This document shows, in pieces, positions 54,453 to 62,771 of a stretch of DNA of 64,000 bases. The stretch is from assembly GCF_008065155.1 (NCBI RefSeq), contig NZ_CP042819.1, positions 2,858,922-2,922,921 on the forward strand. Reading direction: 5' to 3'. Within the stretch, counting starts at the first letter, position 1, and each line of letters starts with the position of its first letter. The position numbers were made by a program, and so were the translations under genes. A model generated the notes under the pieces. It was not told the origin of the DNA. It did not search any database and worked only from the letters and a program-made list of their open reading frames with translations. The stretch comes from Octadecabacter sp. SW4. GTDB lineage: Bacteria; Pseudomonadota; Alphaproteobacteria; Rhodobacterales; Rhodobacteraceae.

Positions 54453-55299
54453 GGAATACGCACCCGCCAAGGTCAATCTGACCCTGCATGTGACAGGGCA
54501 ACAGGCAGACGGGTATCACCTGCTTGACAGTCTGGTCGTGTTTGCGAGCCATCAGGACCGCCTGATTGCACGCCCGTCCCGTAACCTGTCGCTTGATGTG
54601 TCGGGGCCGTTTTCCACGGGCATTCCCTGCGACGACAGCAATCTAGTGCTGCAAGCCGCGCAGGCCCTGCGGGCGCGCCACAACGTGCCCGTCGGCGCCG
54701 CGCTGCATCTGGACAAGAACCTTCCCCATGCCGCCGGTATCGGCAGCGGATCCTCCGATGCCGCCGCCGCCCTGCGACTGCTGGCCCGGATGTGGAACCT
54801 GCCTGTTCCCGACGCGCGCGATCCGCTTGCGCTTGCCCTTGGCGCAGATGTGCCGGTGTGCCTGCGCGCGCCCGCAGCCACGCGCGTCACCGGCATCGGC
54901 GAGGTGCTGTCAGATGTGCCACGTTTGCCAAGCTGCGCGATGGTCATGGTCAATCCGAACGTTTCGGTGCCAACGGACCGTGTATTCAGCGCCCTGAAAT
55001 TTAAAGAGAACCCGGCCATGCCGCCCCTGCCCACAGGCATGAAATTCGCGGAATTCACCGCCTGGCTGGCCCAGCAGCGTAATGACATGCAGCCCGCCGC
55101 CGAAAAAATCGCGCCTGAAATCGCGGCCGTTCTGGCCCGCCTGCGCAAGACACCCGGCGTTGAGTTCGCAACGATGTCGGGCTCGGGTGCCACATGCATC
55201 GGGCTGGTTGCGGATATGGATCGCGCGGTATCAATCGCGCGCGCCATTCAGGTGTCGGAAATGGGCTGGTGGGTTGCGCCTGCGCTGCTGCTCAGCTGA
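54439..55299 (+). CDS. ispE: 4-(cytidine 5'-diphospho)-2-C-methyl-D-erythritol kinase
   Basis: A 286-residue GHMP kinase of the MEP isoprenoid pathway. YAPAKVNLTLHVTG near residue 7, the ATP-binding motif PHAAGIGSGSSDAAAAL near 96, and MSGSGATCIGL near 252 are present. The ATG at 54439 is the family-like start; another at 54430 is possible. It overlaps the TPR gene and, convergently, the polyprenyl synthase gene by eight bases. Confidence 0.95.
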   Translation: MTTAEEYAPAKVNLTLHVTGQQADGYHLLDSLVVFASHQDRLIARPSRNLSLDVSGPFSTGIPCDDSNLVLQAAQALRARHNVPVGAALHLDKNLPHAAGIGSGSSDAAAALRLLARMWNLPVPDARDPLALALGADVPVCLRAPAATRVTGIGEVLSDVPRLPSCAMVMVNPNVSVPTDRVFSALKFKENPAMPPLPTGMKFAEFTAWLAQQRNDMQPAAEKIAPEIAAVLARLRKTPGVEFATMSGSGATCIGLVADMDRAVSIARAIQVSEMGWWVAPALLLS

Positions 55300-56290
55300 C
55301 CCGCGCAACCACGTAATCAGCCAGATCGACCAGCATCGCCTTGATCGGGTGATCGGGAAGCGGCGCAAGTGCTGCTTTCGCCTTTTCGCTCCAGGCCATT
55401 GCCGCGACACGGGTGGCTTCAAGAGTGTCGTGGCGGGCAAGGATGGCCATTGCCGTTTCAAGATCTCCGTCAGCCTGTTTGCCTTTGGCAATCGTGCGCT
55501 CCCAAAAAGCGCGTTCTTCGGCGTCTGCCAAAGCGACTGCTTTGATGACCGGCAAGGTCAGCTTGCGCTCGCGGAAATCATCGCCAACGTTCTTACCGAT
55601 CGCATCGGTGCCGCGATAATCCAACAGATCATCGACAATCTGAAACGCCACACCCAGTGCATCGCCAAAGGCATAAAGCGCTTTCACGCGGTCTTCGGAC
55701 ACATCGGCGATCACGCCGCCGACTTCCATCGCGGCGGAAAACAACGCCGCCGTCTTGCCGCGCACAACCTGCAAATAAATCGCCTCGGTCGTGGCCAGAT
55801 TACTAGCAGCGGTCAACTGCAATACTTCGCCCTCGGCGATTGTGGCGGATGCATTGGCCAGAATATCAAGCACCCGCAACGACCCCGTTTCGACCATCAG
55901 TTGGAAAGAACGGGCAAAAAGATAGTCACCAACCAACACGCTACTGGTATTGTCCCACAACAGGTTCGCCGTGGGCCGCCCGCGCCGCTGGCTGCTTTCG
56001 TCAACGACATCATCATGCAGCAGGGTAGCGGTGTGAATAAACTCGACCGTTGCAGCCAGATGAATGTGATAGGGGCCATCATAGCCGCACATTTTCGCGG
56101 CCGCCAAAGTCATCATCGGGCGCAGGCGTTTTCCCCCCGCTTCGACGAGATGCGCCGTCACTTCGGGAATGCGCGGCGCATGTTCGGATGCCATGCGTTC
56201 GCGGATCAGGGCATTAACGGCCTCCATCTCCCCGGCCAATGCGGCGGCAAGGCGTTCGTGCGGTTTGCTGGCGGCGGTATCAAGGCTCAT
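55292..56290 (-). CDS. ispB: Polyprenyl (octaprenyl/decaprenyl) diphosphate synthase
   Basis: A 332-residue trans-prenyltransferase that makes the long side chain of ubiquinone. The first Asp-rich motif is LLHDDVVDESSQRRGRPT near residue 93, and the second is FQIVDDLLDYRGTDAIGKN near 217. Length and motifs match solanesyl/decaprenyl synthases; roseobacters normally make ubiquinone-10, so a decaprenyl product is likely. The ATG at 56290 is used because the codon before it is a GTG without added homology. It is divergent from DUF2007. Confidence 0.92.
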   Translation of the reverse strand: MSLDTAASKPHERLAAALAGEMEAVNALIRERMASEHAPRIPEVTAHLVEAGGKRLRPMMTLAAAKMCGYDGPYHIHLAATVEFIHTATLLHDDVVDESSQRRGRPTANLLWDNTSSVLVGDYLFARSFQLMVETGSLRVLDILANASATIAEGEVLQLTAASNLATTEAIYLQVVRGKTAALFSAAMEVGGVIADVSEDRVKALYAFGDALGVAFQIVDDLLDYRGTDAIGKNVGDDFRERKLTLPVIKAVALADAEERAFWERTIAKGKQADGDLETAMAILARHDTLEATRVAAMAWSEKAKAALAPLPDHPIKAMLVDLADYVVARVS

Positions 56291-56343
56291 CACGGGTCCG
56301 TCAGTTGCTCGACTTGGGGCAGATTTACCCTTAGATCGAGAGG

Positions 56344-56559
56344 ATGAAAGAACTTTTGCGCACCAACGACCCCACGGTCATCGCCTTTGCCAAAGCCCTG
56401 TTAGACGGCGAAGGTATAGACGTCTTCGAATTAGACGTAAACATGAGCATCCTTGACGGCAGCTTGGGCATTTTGCCGCGCCGCTTGATGGTGGCGGACC
56501 GCGATCACTTCATGGCCGTGGCGGCGATGCGCGACAACGGAATCGACCTTGGGCAATGA
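56344..56559 (+). CDS. DUF2007 domain-containing protein
   Basis: A 71-residue protein of the DUF2007 (putative signal transducing) family: MKELLRTNDPTVIAFAKALL followed by IDVFELDVNMSILDGSLGILPRR (about residues 25-47) and a short VADRDHFMAV strand-helix. The fold is a small ferredoxin-like ACT-type unit. Its stop overlaps the trmN6 start as ATGA, so the two are translated together. The function is unknown. Confidence 0.85.
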   Translation: MKELLRTNDPTVIAFAKALLDGEGIDVFELDVNMSILDGSLGILPRRLMVADRDHFMAVAAMRDNGIDLGQ

Positions 56560-57314
56560 CAGGCGGTCTGACGCATGATGCCTTTCTTGGCGGGCGCCTG
56601 ACGATTGCACAACCTGCAGACGGATTTCGCGCAGGCGTCGATGCAGTCCTGCTTGCAGCCGCGACACCGGCCAAGGCTGGCGATCATGTGCTTGAACTGG
56701 GATGTGGTGTCGGGACGGCGCTGCTTTGCCTTGGCGTGCGCGTGCCGGATCTGGACATAACCGGTCTGGAGCTTCAGCCCGACTACGCGGAGCTGGCACG
56801 GGCGAATGTTGCATCCAACGGTGCCCAGGCCGAAATTGTTACGGGAAACCTGTCTGAAATGCCCGTCGCGCTGCGCAATCGCAGCTTTGACCATGTGCTG
56901 GCGAACCCGCCATATTATCGACCCGGTGTTGGTCATGCTTCGGTGGATAAGGGGCGCGACACAGCGCTGCGCGGCGAAACCGATCTGGCGATCTGGGTTG
57001 ATGTGGCGACGCGCCGTCTGCGCCCCCGCGGCTGCCTGACGATCATCCAACGTATTGACCGCTTGCCCGACTTGTTGCGCGCCTGTGATGCACGCCTCGG
57101 CGCGATCACCGTACGCGCCTTCACACCGCAGCAAGATCGCAACGCGCATCTGGTGATTGTGCAAGCCACCAAGGGCGCGCGCGCCCCGTTTCGCATGGCC
57201 GCGCCGATTGTCATGCATACCAATGAAACCGGTGGATCCGGTCGCAAAGAATTTACCCCCGACCTGAGCGCTATTTTGCGCGACGGCGCACCCCTTCCGC
57301 CCTTGTCTGGTTAA
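56556..57314 (+). CDS. trmN6: tRNA1(Val) (adenine37-N6)-methyltransferase family protein
   Basis: A 252-residue class I methyltransferase. Motif I is LELGCGVGTALLCLG near residues 43-57, and the N6-adenine catalytic motif NPPYYRP is near residues 115-121. The N-terminus TGGLTHDAFLGGRLTIAQP matches the TrmN6/YfiC-like group that modifies adenine 37 of tRNA-Val. It is coupled to DUF2007. A different small-RNA or protein target is possible, since only the family match is seen. Confidence 0.88.
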   Translation: MTGGLTHDAFLGGRLTIAQPADGFRAGVDAVLLAAATPAKAGDHVLELGCGVGTALLCLGVRVPDLDITGLELQPDYAELARANVASNGAQAEIVTGNLSEMPVALRNRSFDHVLANPPYYRPGVGHASVDKGRDTALRGETDLAIWVDVATRRLRPRGCLTIIQRIDRLPDLLRACDARLGAITVRAFTPQQDRNAHLVIVQATKGARAPFRMAAPIVMHTNETGGSGRKEFTPDLSAILRDGAPLPPLSG

Positions 57315-57435
57315 CAATTTGGCAAGGAATCCTGCGCCAGAATATGGTTAGGCGAATTGCTGCCGTGCAGCGTGACAGCGCCTGAAATCTGTGGTGCAAT
57401 ACCCGTGCTCACAACCCAAACACAGGAGGACGACC

Positions 57436-57603
57436 ATGACCTTGAGTTCGCACTTGCAGGAGCTGAAGCGGAAACATGAAACCCTGTCCGAGGCCGTCGA
57501 ATTGGCCCAGCGAAGCCCAGCAACAGACGATCTTGAAATCGCGCGGATGAAGAAAGAAAAACTCCACCTGAAGGAAGAAATTTCGCGGCTTAGCACCGTC
57601 TAA
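57436..57603 (+). CDS. YdcH/DUF465 family small coiled-coil protein
   Basis: A 55-residue helical protein with SSHLQELKRKHETLSEAVE and ARMKKEKLHLKEEISRL, the hallmark of the DUF465/YdcH family. AGGAGG at 57424-57429 supports the ATG at 57436. The function is unknown. Its stop shares a CTAA (57600-57603) with the stop of the convergent exporter gene. Confidence 0.88.
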   Translation: MTLSSHLQELKRKHETLSEAVELAQRSPATDDLEIARMKKEKLHLKEEISRLSTV

Positions 57604-58471
57604 CCTGTTGATGTCTTGGCGCTGGCATTTGCAGCCAGCGCCGCACCTGCCGTAATCAATAGCGCGGCCACCACCAGTGTCCATTGCGCTGTCGCCACCC
57701 CTGCCAATACCAAAACCATCGTTGACAAGACAGGCGCCGCATAAGACGCCACGCCAAGCAGTTGAATATCGCCCTGCTTGACGCCGATGTCCCAGACAAA
57801 AAACGCAAGGCCCACCGGCCCAAGCCCCAGCCCCAACACGGCTAACCAGCCAAGCGTGTTCACGGGCCAGACCGTTGTTTCAAATGTGATATGTGCAATC
57901 AGCGACAGCAGCGCACTGGCAACGCAAAAGACGGCTACACTGCCGGTTGGCACGGCCCCGAACCGGCGCGACCCGACCGAATAGGTTGACCAGGTCAACG
58001 CGCACAACAACGCCAGCCCATAGCCAAGCGCGGCGTCTGCTTCAAAACTGCGCACCTCGGCGCCGACAATAACCGCCGCTCCGGCAAAAGCCACAAACGC
58101 ACCAATCACATGCCCCACGCCCAGTCTTTCCCCCGGCAAAAACCCCGAAAAAAGCACGATGAACAACGGCCAGAGATACGCGATCAAGCCAGCTTCGGCA
58201 GCGGGGCAAGGCGAAGCGCCGAAAAATATAGCGCGTGATATCCGAACAGACCCAAGGTGCCAAAGGCGTATACATACAGCGGAACCTGCGTAATCTGGCG
58301 CAAACCACCTGTTGCAAACAACCACAGCAAACCGATGGCGCCAGCGATCGCAAAACTTAATGCGCTTAGCAGAAACGGCGGCACGGGGGCCGACCCAACG
58401 GTGAACAAGGCCAGCAAGGACCACAGTAAAACCGCTGAAAACCCAAAGCCTGTGGCGCGGCGGCGCGTCAT
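57600..58471 (-). pseudogene. EamA/DMT family exporter, broken by a -1 frameshift
   Basis: A drug/metabolite transporter with two EamA repeats and about ten helices. The first repeat (MTRRRATGFGFSAVLLWSLL to YFSALRLAP) and the second part (AAEAGLIAYLWPLFIVLFSGF to the end) lie in different frames. One extra G at GGGG 58203-58206 restores ALRLAPAAEAGLIAYLWPL and a protein of 290 residues. The start overlaps the stop of the upstream LysR gene as ATGA, so regulator and transporter form one operon. Confidence 0.87.
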
Positions 58472-59409
58472 GCGACATCCTCGGCTTTGATCAGGGTGCG
58501 ACCTTTCTCGAAGACTTCGGACGACTTGATTTCGGCCTTGACCCATGCGCGAAACGCGGCCACTTGCGGGCGGCTTTCGTGGCCTTTCGGGCAGACAAAC
58601 CGAAACTGTGCCTTGGTCAGCAAACCGATTTCAAACGGCGCGACCAACCGCCCCGATTCCAATGCGCGAGTCGCCAATGACACGCGCCCCAGCACCACGC
58701 CTGCCCCGGAAAACGCCGCGTCAAGCGCGTGGTCCGCCTGCGAAAACCGGGCACCGTGGCTTGCGTCAATATCCACACCGACAGCCCGGCCCCAGGCTGC
58801 CCAATCGGCCGGTTGCTGGAAAAAGGCGGTCGAATCGTCATGGATCAACTGTGCGTCGCGCAAATCTTGGGGCCGTTTGATTTGTGCGGCCAGCTCTGGC
58901 GTCATCATCGGTGTCATCCACTCGCGGATCAGGGGTTCGGAAAAGTAGGTCTTGCCCTCGTCAAGCCCAAACCGGATCGCTGCATCAACCTCGTCGCGAT
59001 CAAAATCAATCAGGCGCAATGTTGCAGCGACCCGCAATTCAATCTCGGGGTGGGTTTGCGCAAAATCGTAGATACGCGGAGCGAGCCATTTTGAGGTAAA
59101 GGCCGGGCCCGCGGTGACCGTGAGGGTGCTTTCGTCACTTAACCGCTTGGTCGCGCGCCAAGCCGCTGAAAGGGTTGAAAAACCATCCGAAAGCCCCGGG
59201 GCAAGCGTGCGCCCTGCTTCGGTCAGTTCAACCGCGCGGTTCAAACGCCGAAATACGGGCCGACCCAGATGCGCCTCAAGGGATTTGATCTGAAAGGACA
59301 GGGCGGCAGGCGTGACCCCCAATTCATCCGCGGCACGGGCAAAGGACATGTGTCGCGCGGCCGCATCAAAAGCGCGCAGAGCCGTCAGAGGGGGAAGCCG
59401 ATCAGCCAT
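58468..59409 (-). CDS. LysR family regulator, GcvA-like
   Basis: A 313-residue LysR regulator with an N-terminal helix-turn-helix (PLTALRAFDAAARHMSFARAADELGVTPAALSFQIKSLE, residues 7-45) and a C-terminal effector domain. The group resembles GcvA-type regulators. The ATG at 59409 is preceded by a palindrome and a TATACT box only nine bases upstream, with no Shine-Dalgarno sequence, so the message may be leaderless. It is followed without a gap by the EamA exporter, its likely target. Confidence 0.9.
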   Translation of the reverse strand: MADRLPPLTALRAFDAAARHMSFARAADELGVTPAALSFQIKSLEAHLGRPVFRRLNRAVELTEAGRTLAPGLSDGFSTLSAAWRATKRLSDESTLTVTAGPAFTSKWLAPRIYDFAQTHPEIELRVAATLRLIDFDRDEVDAAIRFGLDEGKTYFSEPLIREWMTPMMTPELAAQIKRPQDLRDAQLIHDDSTAFFQQPADWAAWGRAVGVDIDASHGARFSQADHALDAAFSGAGVVLGRVSLATRALESGRLVAPFEIGLLTKAQFRFVCPKGHESRPQVAAFRAWVKAEIKSSEVFEKGRTLIKAEDVA

Positions 59410-59411
59410 AG

Positions 59412-59434
59412 TCAGTTTAGTATAACTTAACTGA
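59412..59434. promoter_or_regulatory. Palindromic operator and -10 box of the LysR gene
   Basis: Arms TCAGTTTAG (59412-59420) and CTTAACTGA (59426-59434) match in eight of nine positions around a 5-base AT-rich centre, a LysR-type site. On the minus strand the centre and one arm hold TATACT, ending nine bases before the ATG. Binding would cover the promoter and suggests autoregulation. Confidence 0.6.
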
Positions 59435-59514
59435 AGACAAAGGAAGTCTCGTTTGTCAGCGACGCGGTCACAGCCCATGTTAGGGCAAGTGAAACACAAC
59501 CCGAGGAGCCTAGA

Positions 59515-59613
59515 ATGATCGAGATTACATCCAGTCACCGCACCCGCAACGCCTATGCCAAAGCGCATGCCGCACGCGGCGCCTTCATCCGCCAGATGTT
59601 TCACTGGTGGTAG
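59515..59613 (+). CDS. Small basic ORF of 32 codons
   Basis: A short open frame encoding 32 residues: MIEITSSHRTRNAY, then AKAHAARGAFIRQMFHWW at the end. It has a strong GAGGAG site at 59503-59508 with six-base spacing and is followed directly by a hairpin terminator, which makes translation plausible. The peptide is basic and helical with an aromatic C-terminus. Similar very small proteins with an AHxxRG core are familiar in Rhodobacteraceae, but I cannot name a function. It lies divergent from the LysR gene. Confidence 0.6.
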   Translation: MIEITSSHRTRNAYAKAHAARGAFIRQMFHWW

Positions 59614-59614
59614 C

Positions 59615-59646
59615 AAAAAAGGCCGGCCCAACCGGGCCGACCTTTT
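59615..59646. terminator. Bidirectional terminator between the small ORF and phaB
   Basis: An A-run and GGCCGGCCC (59615-59629) pairs with GGGCCGACC and a T-run (59634-59646) around a 4-base AACC loop, with one mismatch in the stem. A-run and T-run flanks let it end transcription from both sides: the small ORF on plus and phaB on minus. Confidence 0.75.
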
Positions 59647-59666
59647 CAACGACAGCGCCGCGGCGA

Positions 59667-60392
59667 TCAGGCCATGTATTGGCCACCGTTTGCGGATATC
59701 GTCGAGCCCGTGATAAAGGCCGCGTCGTCGGAGGCCAAAAAGACAACCGCGCGCGCAATTTCATCAGGTTCGCCAAGACGACCAACCGGAATCTGCGGCA
59801 AGATCACCTCGTTCATCACCTTTTCGGGGATCGTGCTCATCATTTCGGTGTTGATGTAGCCCGGGCAAATCACATTGACGGTGATGCCTGCGCGCGCGCC
59901 TTCCTGGGCCAAGGCCTTGGAGAATCCGATATCGCCGGACTTCGCAGCAGCATAGTTTGCCTGGGCGAACTGGCCTTTCTGACCGTTGATCGAACTGATC
60001 GAGATCACCCGCCCGAATTTGCGGTCCCGCATACCGCCCCAGACATTGTGGGTCATATTGAACAGGCCCGAAAGATTGGTGTCGATCACCTCTTGCCACT
60101 GCTGCGGGGTCATACGGTGGAACGGCGCATCGCGGGTGATGCCAGCGTTGTTCACCAAGACTTCGACCGGGCCAAGATCAGCCTCGACCTGCGCGATTCC
60201 GGCCTGACAGGCCTCGTAATTGCCCACATCCCATTTGTAGGTTTTGATACCTGTCTCCTTGGTGAATGCGGCGGCTTTTTCATCGTTCCCGGCGTAGGTC
60301 GCAGCGACGGTGTAGCCCGCGGCGGCCAGTGATTTTGAGATCGCCGCGCCGATTCCGCGCGATCCCCCGGTGACAAGTGCAACGCGTGACAT
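59667..60392 (-). CDS. phaB: Acetoacetyl-CoA reductase
   Basis: A 241-residue short-chain dehydrogenase that reduces acetoacetyl-CoA to (R)-3-hydroxybutyryl-CoA with NADPH for PHB synthesis. It has GGSRGIGAAI near residue 9, NNAGITRDAPFHRM near 88, SSINGQKGQFAQANYAAAKSG with the catalytic Ser, Tyr and Lys, and NVICPGYINTEMM. GAGGAG lies upstream of the ATG. It follows phaA but is separated from it by a strong terminator, so it probably has its own promoter within 60393-60478. Confidence 0.95.
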   Translation of the reverse strand: MSRVALVTGGSRGIGAAISKSLAAAGYTVAATYAGNDEKAAAFTKETGIKTYKWDVGNYEACQAGIAQVEADLGPVEVLVNNAGITRDAPFHRMTPQQWQEVIDTNLSGLFNMTHNVWGGMRDRKFGRVISISSINGQKGQFAQANYAAAKSGDIGFSKALAQEGARAGITVNVICPGYINTEMMSTIPEKVMNEVILPQIPVGRLGEPDEIARAVVFLASDDAAFITGSTISANGGQYMA

Positions 60393-60478
60393 ATGGTATT
60401 CTCCTCAATTCTGTTCGTAATGATGTTATGTGTTGAATTCTTTGGGCGCAACTTTATTGCGTAGATAAAAACGAGTTT

Positions 60479-60510
60479 GCGGGGCCAAGTCCTCCCAAAC
60501 TTGGCCCCGC
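60479..60510 (-). terminator. Strong terminator between phaA and phaB
   Basis: GCGGGGCCAAGT (60479-60490) and ACTTGGCCCCGC (60499-60510) form a perfect 12-bp stem with an 8-base loop, 13 bases after the phaA stop. On the minus strand a TTTTT run follows about eight bases later. This is a classic intrinsic terminator for phaA. Confidence 0.85.
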
Positions 60511-60523
60511 GTCCTCCCGGTGG

Positions 60524-61699
60524 TTAGGGGCGTTCGACACAAAGGGCGACGCCCATCCCGCCACCGATACACAGCGTTGCGAGGCCCTTCTTGGCATCGC
60601 GGCGCTTCATCTCGAACAGCAAGGTGTTCAACACACGGCAGCCCGACGCGCCAATCGGGTGGCCGATGGCGATCGCGCCGCCGTTCACGTTCACGATAGC
60701 CGGATCCCAGCCCATGTCTTTGTTGACGGCACAGGCCTGCGCCGCAAAGGCTTCATTGGCCTCGACCAGATCAAGGTCACCGACGGCCCAACCGGCCTTG
60801 TCCAGCGCCTTGCGCGATGCATAGATCGGGCCGACACCCATGATGGACGGGTCCAAACCGGCTGTCGCGTAGGATGCGATCCGCGCCAAGGGTTCGATGC
60901 CGCGCTTTTCGGCCTCCTCGGCGGACATCAGCAATGTGGCCGCAGCCCCATCGTTCAGGCCGGATGCGTTGGCTGCTGTGACGGTCCCCTCTTTGGCGAA
61001 GGCAGGCCGCATTTTGGCCATCGCGTCGATATTGGCGCCGTGGCGGATGTATTCGTCCTGATCGACCACGATATCACCCTTGCGAGTCTTCACGGTAAAG
61101 GCCGCAATTTCATCAGCGAACCTGCCTGCCTTCTGCGCAGCTTCGGCCTTGTTTTGCGATGCAACCGCGAATTCGTCCTGCATCTCGCGGGAAATTTGCC
61201 ACTTCTCAGCAACATTTTCAGCGGTTTGGCCCATGTGATAGTTGTTGAACGCATCCCAAAGGCCGTCCTTGATCATGGTATCGATCAGCTTCATATCGCC
61301 CATCTTTTGACCGGCGCGCATGTTTTGCGCATGCGGTGATAGCGTCATGTTTTCCTGACCGCCGGCCGCGACGATGTTGGCATCTCCCAGCATGATATGC
61401 TGCGCGCCCAGCGCAACAGCACGCAGACCGGACCCGCACACCTGATTGATCGACCAGGCCGCGCTTTCCTGTGGGAAGCCTGCGTTGATATGTGCCTGGC
61501 GCGCCGGGTTCTGGCCCTGTGCGGCGGTCAACACCTGACCCAAAATTGTCTCGCTGACCTCGGATGGGTCAACGCCGGCGCGCGCCACGACCTCGGCCAG
61601 AACTGCGGTGCCCAGATCATGGGCGGGGGTATTGGCAAACGCCCCACCAAAACTGCCCACGGCGGTGCGTGCTGCGGATGCGATAACTACGTTGGTCAT
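60524..61699 (-). CDS. phaA: Acetyl-CoA acetyltransferase (beta-ketothiolase)
   Basis: A 391-residue biosynthetic thiolase that condenses two acetyl-CoA to acetoacetyl-CoA. The nucleophilic cysteine is in [12 protein letters not shown] near residue 88, the His in [12 protein letters not shown] near 348, and the second Cys in [11 protein letters not shown] near 378. AGGAGGAG just upstream of the ATG is a very strong ribosome site. With PhaB it feeds PHB and, through 3-hydroxybutyryl-CoA, the ethylmalonyl-CoA pathway to which Mcl1 in this window belongs. Confidence 0.97.
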   Translation of the reverse strand: MTNVVIASAARTAVGSFGGAFANTPAHDLGTAVLAEVVARAGVDPSEVSETILGQVLTAAQGQNPARQAHINAGFPQESAAWSINQVCGSGLRAVALGAQHIMLGDANIVAAGGQENMTLSPHAQNMRAGQKMGDMKLIDTMIKDGLWDAFNNYHMGQTAENVAEKWQISREMQDEFAVASQNKAEAAQKAGRFADEIAAFTVKTRKGDIVVDQDEYIRHGANIDAMAKMRPAFAKEGTVTAANASGLNDGAAATLLMSAEEAEKRGIEPLARIASYATAGLDPSIMGVGPIYASRKALDKAGWAVGDLDLVEANEAFAAQACAVNKDMGWDPAIVNVNGGAIAIGHPIGASGCRVLNTLLFEMKRRDAKKGLATLCIGGGMGVALCVERP

Positions 61700-61860
61700 G
61701 GATGACTCCTCCTGAATGCGACCCAAAGGGGCGACGAGGAGGCATGCACAACACAGCGTGCGGGCCCCACACCCGCCGTTGCAAACTTTCATATGGCGTG
61801 GGCGACGTCAGGGCAACGTGATTCACAGCGGCATCGGCGTGCACCCGCCATGCGCAGGCG

Positions 61861-62667
61861 TCAAAGCGTAAACTTCGGGACACCGATGTGATAGCCCTGA
61901 AGGCAATCGACACCAAAGGACGAAAGAAACTCGGCTTCAGCCGCGGTTTCAACGCCTTGGGCCACGGCGAACATTTCAAACTGATGCGCGACTGTGATCA
62001 GCGCCTCGGCCAAAACCTGATTGTCGGGAGAGTGGTTGATGCCGCTGACAAAGCAGCGATCAAGTTTCACCATATCGAAGAAGAAATCCTTGAGGTGGCG
62101 AAACGCCGTCATGCCGCCACCAAAGTCATCCAGCGCAAAGGCCACGCCACAGGGCTGCATTTCTTCCATAAAGCGAATGACCATTTCATGCAGTTGCATC
62201 GCCGAGGTTTCACCCACCTCGAGGATCAAACGGTGCGCCACCGCAGGATCACGGTCAAGCCGCTGGTCAAGGCGGCGGCGCCAGGCCGCATCCCCGATCG
62301 AGCGGGCCGAGACATTCAGCGATAAGCGCAGTGTGGGATTGGCTTGCAGCATGTCCAACCCGTGGCGCAGCGTTTCACAATCCACATCACGGCCCAGCGC
62401 GTTTTCGGCGATCTGGCCCATGAATTGCCCGGCTGGCACGATGCGCCCACCCTCGTCCAGAACCCTGATCAACCCTTCATAAAATGCGACTTGTTTGGCA
62501 TCGTCCGCACGCACGACAGGTTGAAACGCCAACATGGTGTTGCCCCGTTCAAGGGCATTACGCACGATCGAGAGCACGTCGCGGTCACGACTGGCCACAG
62601 CGTATTGCAGCGGATCCATCGGCATTTGTGCGTCCAACGCACCCGGTGAAAGATCAAACGTGGCCAT
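61861..62667 (-). CDS. EAL domain protein (EGL variant)
   Basis: A 268-residue protein made almost wholly of an EAL domain, without GGDEF or sensor domains. The name-giving motif is EGL (VAFYEGLIRVL near residue 62). Other catalytic residues are present: Asn in LSLNVSARS, Glu in LILEVGETS, DDFGGG in place of DDFGTG, Lys in MVKLD and Glu in AQGVETAAEAEFL. It may be an active c-di-GMP phosphodiesterase or a binding protein. The start is the ATG at 62667; an upstream GTG is less likely. It is divergent from tag. Confidence 0.88.
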   Translation of the reverse strand: MATFDLSPGALDAQMPMDPLQYAVASRDRDVLSIVRNALERGNTMLAFQPVVRADDAKQVAFYEGLIRVLDEGGRIVPAGQFMGQIAENALGRDVDCETLRHGLDMLQANPTLRLSLNVSARSIGDAAWRRRLDQRLDRDPAVAHRLILEVGETSAMQLHEMVIRFMEEMQPCGVAFALDDFGGGMTAFRHLKDFFFDMVKLDRCFVSGINHSPDNQVLAEALITVAHQFEMFAVAQGVETAAEAEFLSSFGVDCLQGYHIGVPKFTL

Positions 62668-62771
62668 TGCAGTTGTCCCCTGGTCGGCCACTGTTATCCC
62701 CGCCCCGCACTTAACGGCTGGTAAAGGATCACGATTTGCGATGAATTGTAGGCAGATTGCAGGAGGGCGAT

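Noticed and set aside
21299..58471. Programmed -1 or +1 frameshifting as the common cause of the split genes.
   Set aside because: No shared slippery heptamer or downstream structure is visible, the runs differ in base on the message strand, and these families are not known to use recoding.
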